64,000 bases of DNA from Clostridium manihotivorum (GTDB lineage: Bacteria; Bacillota; Clostridia; Clostridiales; Clostridiaceae). The stretch spans positions 3,241,776 through 3,305,775 of the forward strand of contig NZ_CP025746.1 of assembly GCF_004015185.1 (NCBI RefSeq), given 5' to 3'. This document shows, one piece after another, positions 62,427 to 64,000 of this stretch (within the stretch, counting starts at the first letter, position 1; every line of letters starts with the position of its first letter). Under the pieces are notes generated by a model. It did not search any database, was not told the DNA's origin, and saw nothing but the letters and a program-made list of their open reading frames with translations. A program made the position numbers and the translations under genes.

Positions 62427-62948
62427 TTATTTCTTTAAATCGCTTAATAAATGAAGGTAAGATAATTTTAAATTTATTTTTTCTTTTGAACTTTTACTTA
62501 AAAGTAGTACACTAAAAAGATTGCCTAGTAGACCTATAATTGCTACTATAATAACTGTGTTGCTTTGAATAACTGACGGCCGAAAGAACTTCATAAATGC
62601 CACAATTAATAGGTATATAGAAATTCCAAGTAGTGCGGCAGAGTTGATAAATGCTGAAAGAATATTTGCTCTCTTATACCCGTAAGTTCTAGTGTTATTC
62701 TTTGGCTTTCTGGATATTTTAATTGAGAAATAGCTTGATGCAATGGCAACTGTATCACTTAAATTATGGAGTGCATCAGAAATTAAAGATAAACTACCAG
62801 ATATTAATCCACCGAGCACCTCAGCAATAGTAATTATTTAATTTAAAATAATTACTAAAAATAGTTTGATTAAACTCATAGAAGAAACATCATGATGATG
62901 CCTGCGGTCATGATGATTATGAAAATAGTGGTAATTATGGTCATGCAT
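62427..62948 (-). pseudogene. CzcD-type cation efflux gene, decayed
   Basis: From an ATG at 62948 with an AGAGG site the frame gives a His-rich start (MHDHNYHYFHNHH), helix 1, then an in-frame TAA at 62838-62840, and continues in the same frame with GGLISGSLSLISDALHNLSD (the CDF signature) and SYLHLLSD before stopping at 62427. Only about 170 of some 300 residues remain: the C-terminal half is gone. So there are two independent lesions. A functional product is unlikely. Confidence 0.85.
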
Positions 62949-63198
62949 AAAAAAACCTCTAAACTATAACTATTAACAAAGACTTCATAAAATAGATGAT
63001 TATATTTTAATATTATGTGTAAAAAAATATTTATAATAACAATAGAATTCGATGATGTTTTTATATTAATTTCTCAAGAGAATGGTTGGAATAAGGTTAT
63101 ATCCATATACTACCTTAAAAGGATAACGCTTCATTAGGCATTTTAGGCTTTATAAGATATAATGTAAAAGTAAAATACTTTTATTAAGGGGTGGTAAA

Positions 63199-63972
63199 TT
63201 GAATCCAGTAGCATTTACTTTATTTGGTCTGCCTATAAGATGGTATGGAATACTTATCGCCAGTGGTATGATGCTTGGAATTTTAATAGCACAATACACT
63301 TGTAAGTTTAGGAATGTTGATTATGATACCTTCATAAACACAGTTCTATTAGCACTTCCATTAAGTATTATTGGTGCAAGACTATATTATGTATTATTTG
63401 AGTTTGATTACTATAAGAATAACATGAGTCAAATTCTAAATATTAGGCAGGGTGGTTTGGCTATACACGGAGGCTTAATAGCTGGTGCACTGACCGCATT
63501 TTTATACTTAAGGCGTAAAAAGATAAGCTTTTTTAAGCTCGCTGATACAGCAGTTCCCTCTATCATACTGGCTCAAGCAATAGGAAGATGGGGAAACTTC
63601 TTTAATCAAGAAGCACATGGGGGCCCGGTAAGCTATGATTTTATAAAACATTTTCCTGAGTTTATTCAGAGAGGAATGTATATAGAAGGAACTTATTATC
63701 AGCCTACTTTTCTATATGAGTCTATATGGAATATCTGTGTATTTGTTGTTCTTCTAGTAATATTGAAGAAAAGTAAGAGAAATGGGATAGTATTTTTCAC
63801 ATATATTGGTCTATATTCCATGGGTAGATTTTTTATAGAGGGATTAAGAACTGATAGTTTAATGCTTGGTAGTATAAGAATAGCTCAGCTTGTTAGTCTA
63901 TCAGGAGTTGTATTGTGGATTTTAGCATTAGCTTTTTATTATTTTAAAAATAAAATAAAACAAAGTAGCTAA
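63199..63972 (+). CDS. lgt: Prolipoprotein diacylglyceryl transferase (canonical, Lgt2)
   Basis: A 257-residue membrane protein with the full Lgt signature: [25 protein letters not shown] and a late [10 protein letters not shown]. It should be the housekeeping enzyme that lipidates lipoproteins, in contrast to the divergent copy at 4147. Start is TTG with AAGGGGTGG. No regulon box. The DNA from 62949 to 63198 shows nothing but AT-rich sequence. Confidence 0.95.
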   Translation: MNPVAFTLFGLPIRWYGILIASGMMLGILIAQYTCKFRNVDYDTFINTVLLALPLSIIGARLYYVLFEFDYYKNNMSQILNIRQGGLAIHGGLIAGALTAFLYLRRKKISFFKLADTAVPSIILAQAIGRWGNFFNQEAHGGPVSYDFIKHFPEFIQRGMYIEGTYYQPTFLYESIWNICVFVVLLVILKKSKRNGIVFFTYIGLYSMGRFFIEGLRTDSLMLGSIRIAQLVSLSGVVLWILALAFYYFKNKIKQSS

Positions 63973-64000
63973 TTTTTTTATAATAACTTATGACCAATTT

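Noticed and set aside
1..64000. CRISPR arrays, tRNA and rRNA genes
   Set aside because: No regularly spaced repeats or cloverleaf/rRNA motifs were noticed.

Overview
The window comes from a low-G+C, Gram-positive, Clostridium-like chromosome. The evidence is very AT-rich DNA, strong AGGAGG-type ribosome sites with frequent TTG/GTG starts, a Spo0E-like protein, a Sec (UGA) peroxiredoxin, two c-di-AMP (ydaO/yuaA-type) riboswitches and many small clostridial envelope proteins. Species cannot be named from the sequence alone.

Region 1 (about 0.5-43 kb) is a metal and envelope-stress island. It holds csoR-LDCC peptide-copA-copZ, a second CsoR, a Cys-rich Csp-like copper store, three multicopper oxidases, an HMA/DsbD-like/cupredoxin fusion, a CcdA-like membrane protein, four SHOCT mini-proteins, Met-rich secreted proteins, HMA and YHS metal-binding proteins, a lipoprotein beta-propeller, an aminopropyltransferase-like membrane protein, a GGDEF and an HD-GYP protein, a chemoreceptor, and two OmpR-type two-component systems. 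An IS110-family element sits inside it (about 14.05-15.78 kb).

The main discovery is that most transcription units here start at one promoter type: a 7-bp direct repeat CTTCATA-N4-CTTCACA, then exactly 9 bases, then a TATAAT-like -10 box. I find 27 copies with identical spacing on both strands. This is the geometry of a PhoB-like activator box replacing the -35 element. The two response regulators at 2.1 kb and 36 kb have nearly identical DNA-recognition helices and are the candidate activators; the sensor kinase at 35 kb has a Met/His-rich external loop, which suggests Cu(I) or Ag(I) as signal. Three of the 27 promoters drive short transcripts with no open reading frame that end in strong terminators, so they look like regulon-controlled small RNAs.

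Region 2 (about 43-47 kb) holds ferritin-like proteins, a His-tailed EamA transporter and a chemoreceptor. Region 3 (47-63 kb) is a second envelope regulon: an ABC transporter with accessory proteins, a PepSY protein, a third two-component system, a LysE exporter, and then a DedA-PAP2-PAP2-PAP2-glycosyltransferase-chemoreceptor-DedA/PAP2 series likely acting on membrane lipids. Two promoters here carry a different tandem box (TTTTAATC every 11 bp), matching the different recognition helix of the third regulator. The right end has a decayed CzcD-type efflux gene and a canonical lgt, a paralogue of a divergent lgt at 4.1 kb.

All functions are read from motifs and context; no database search was possible.
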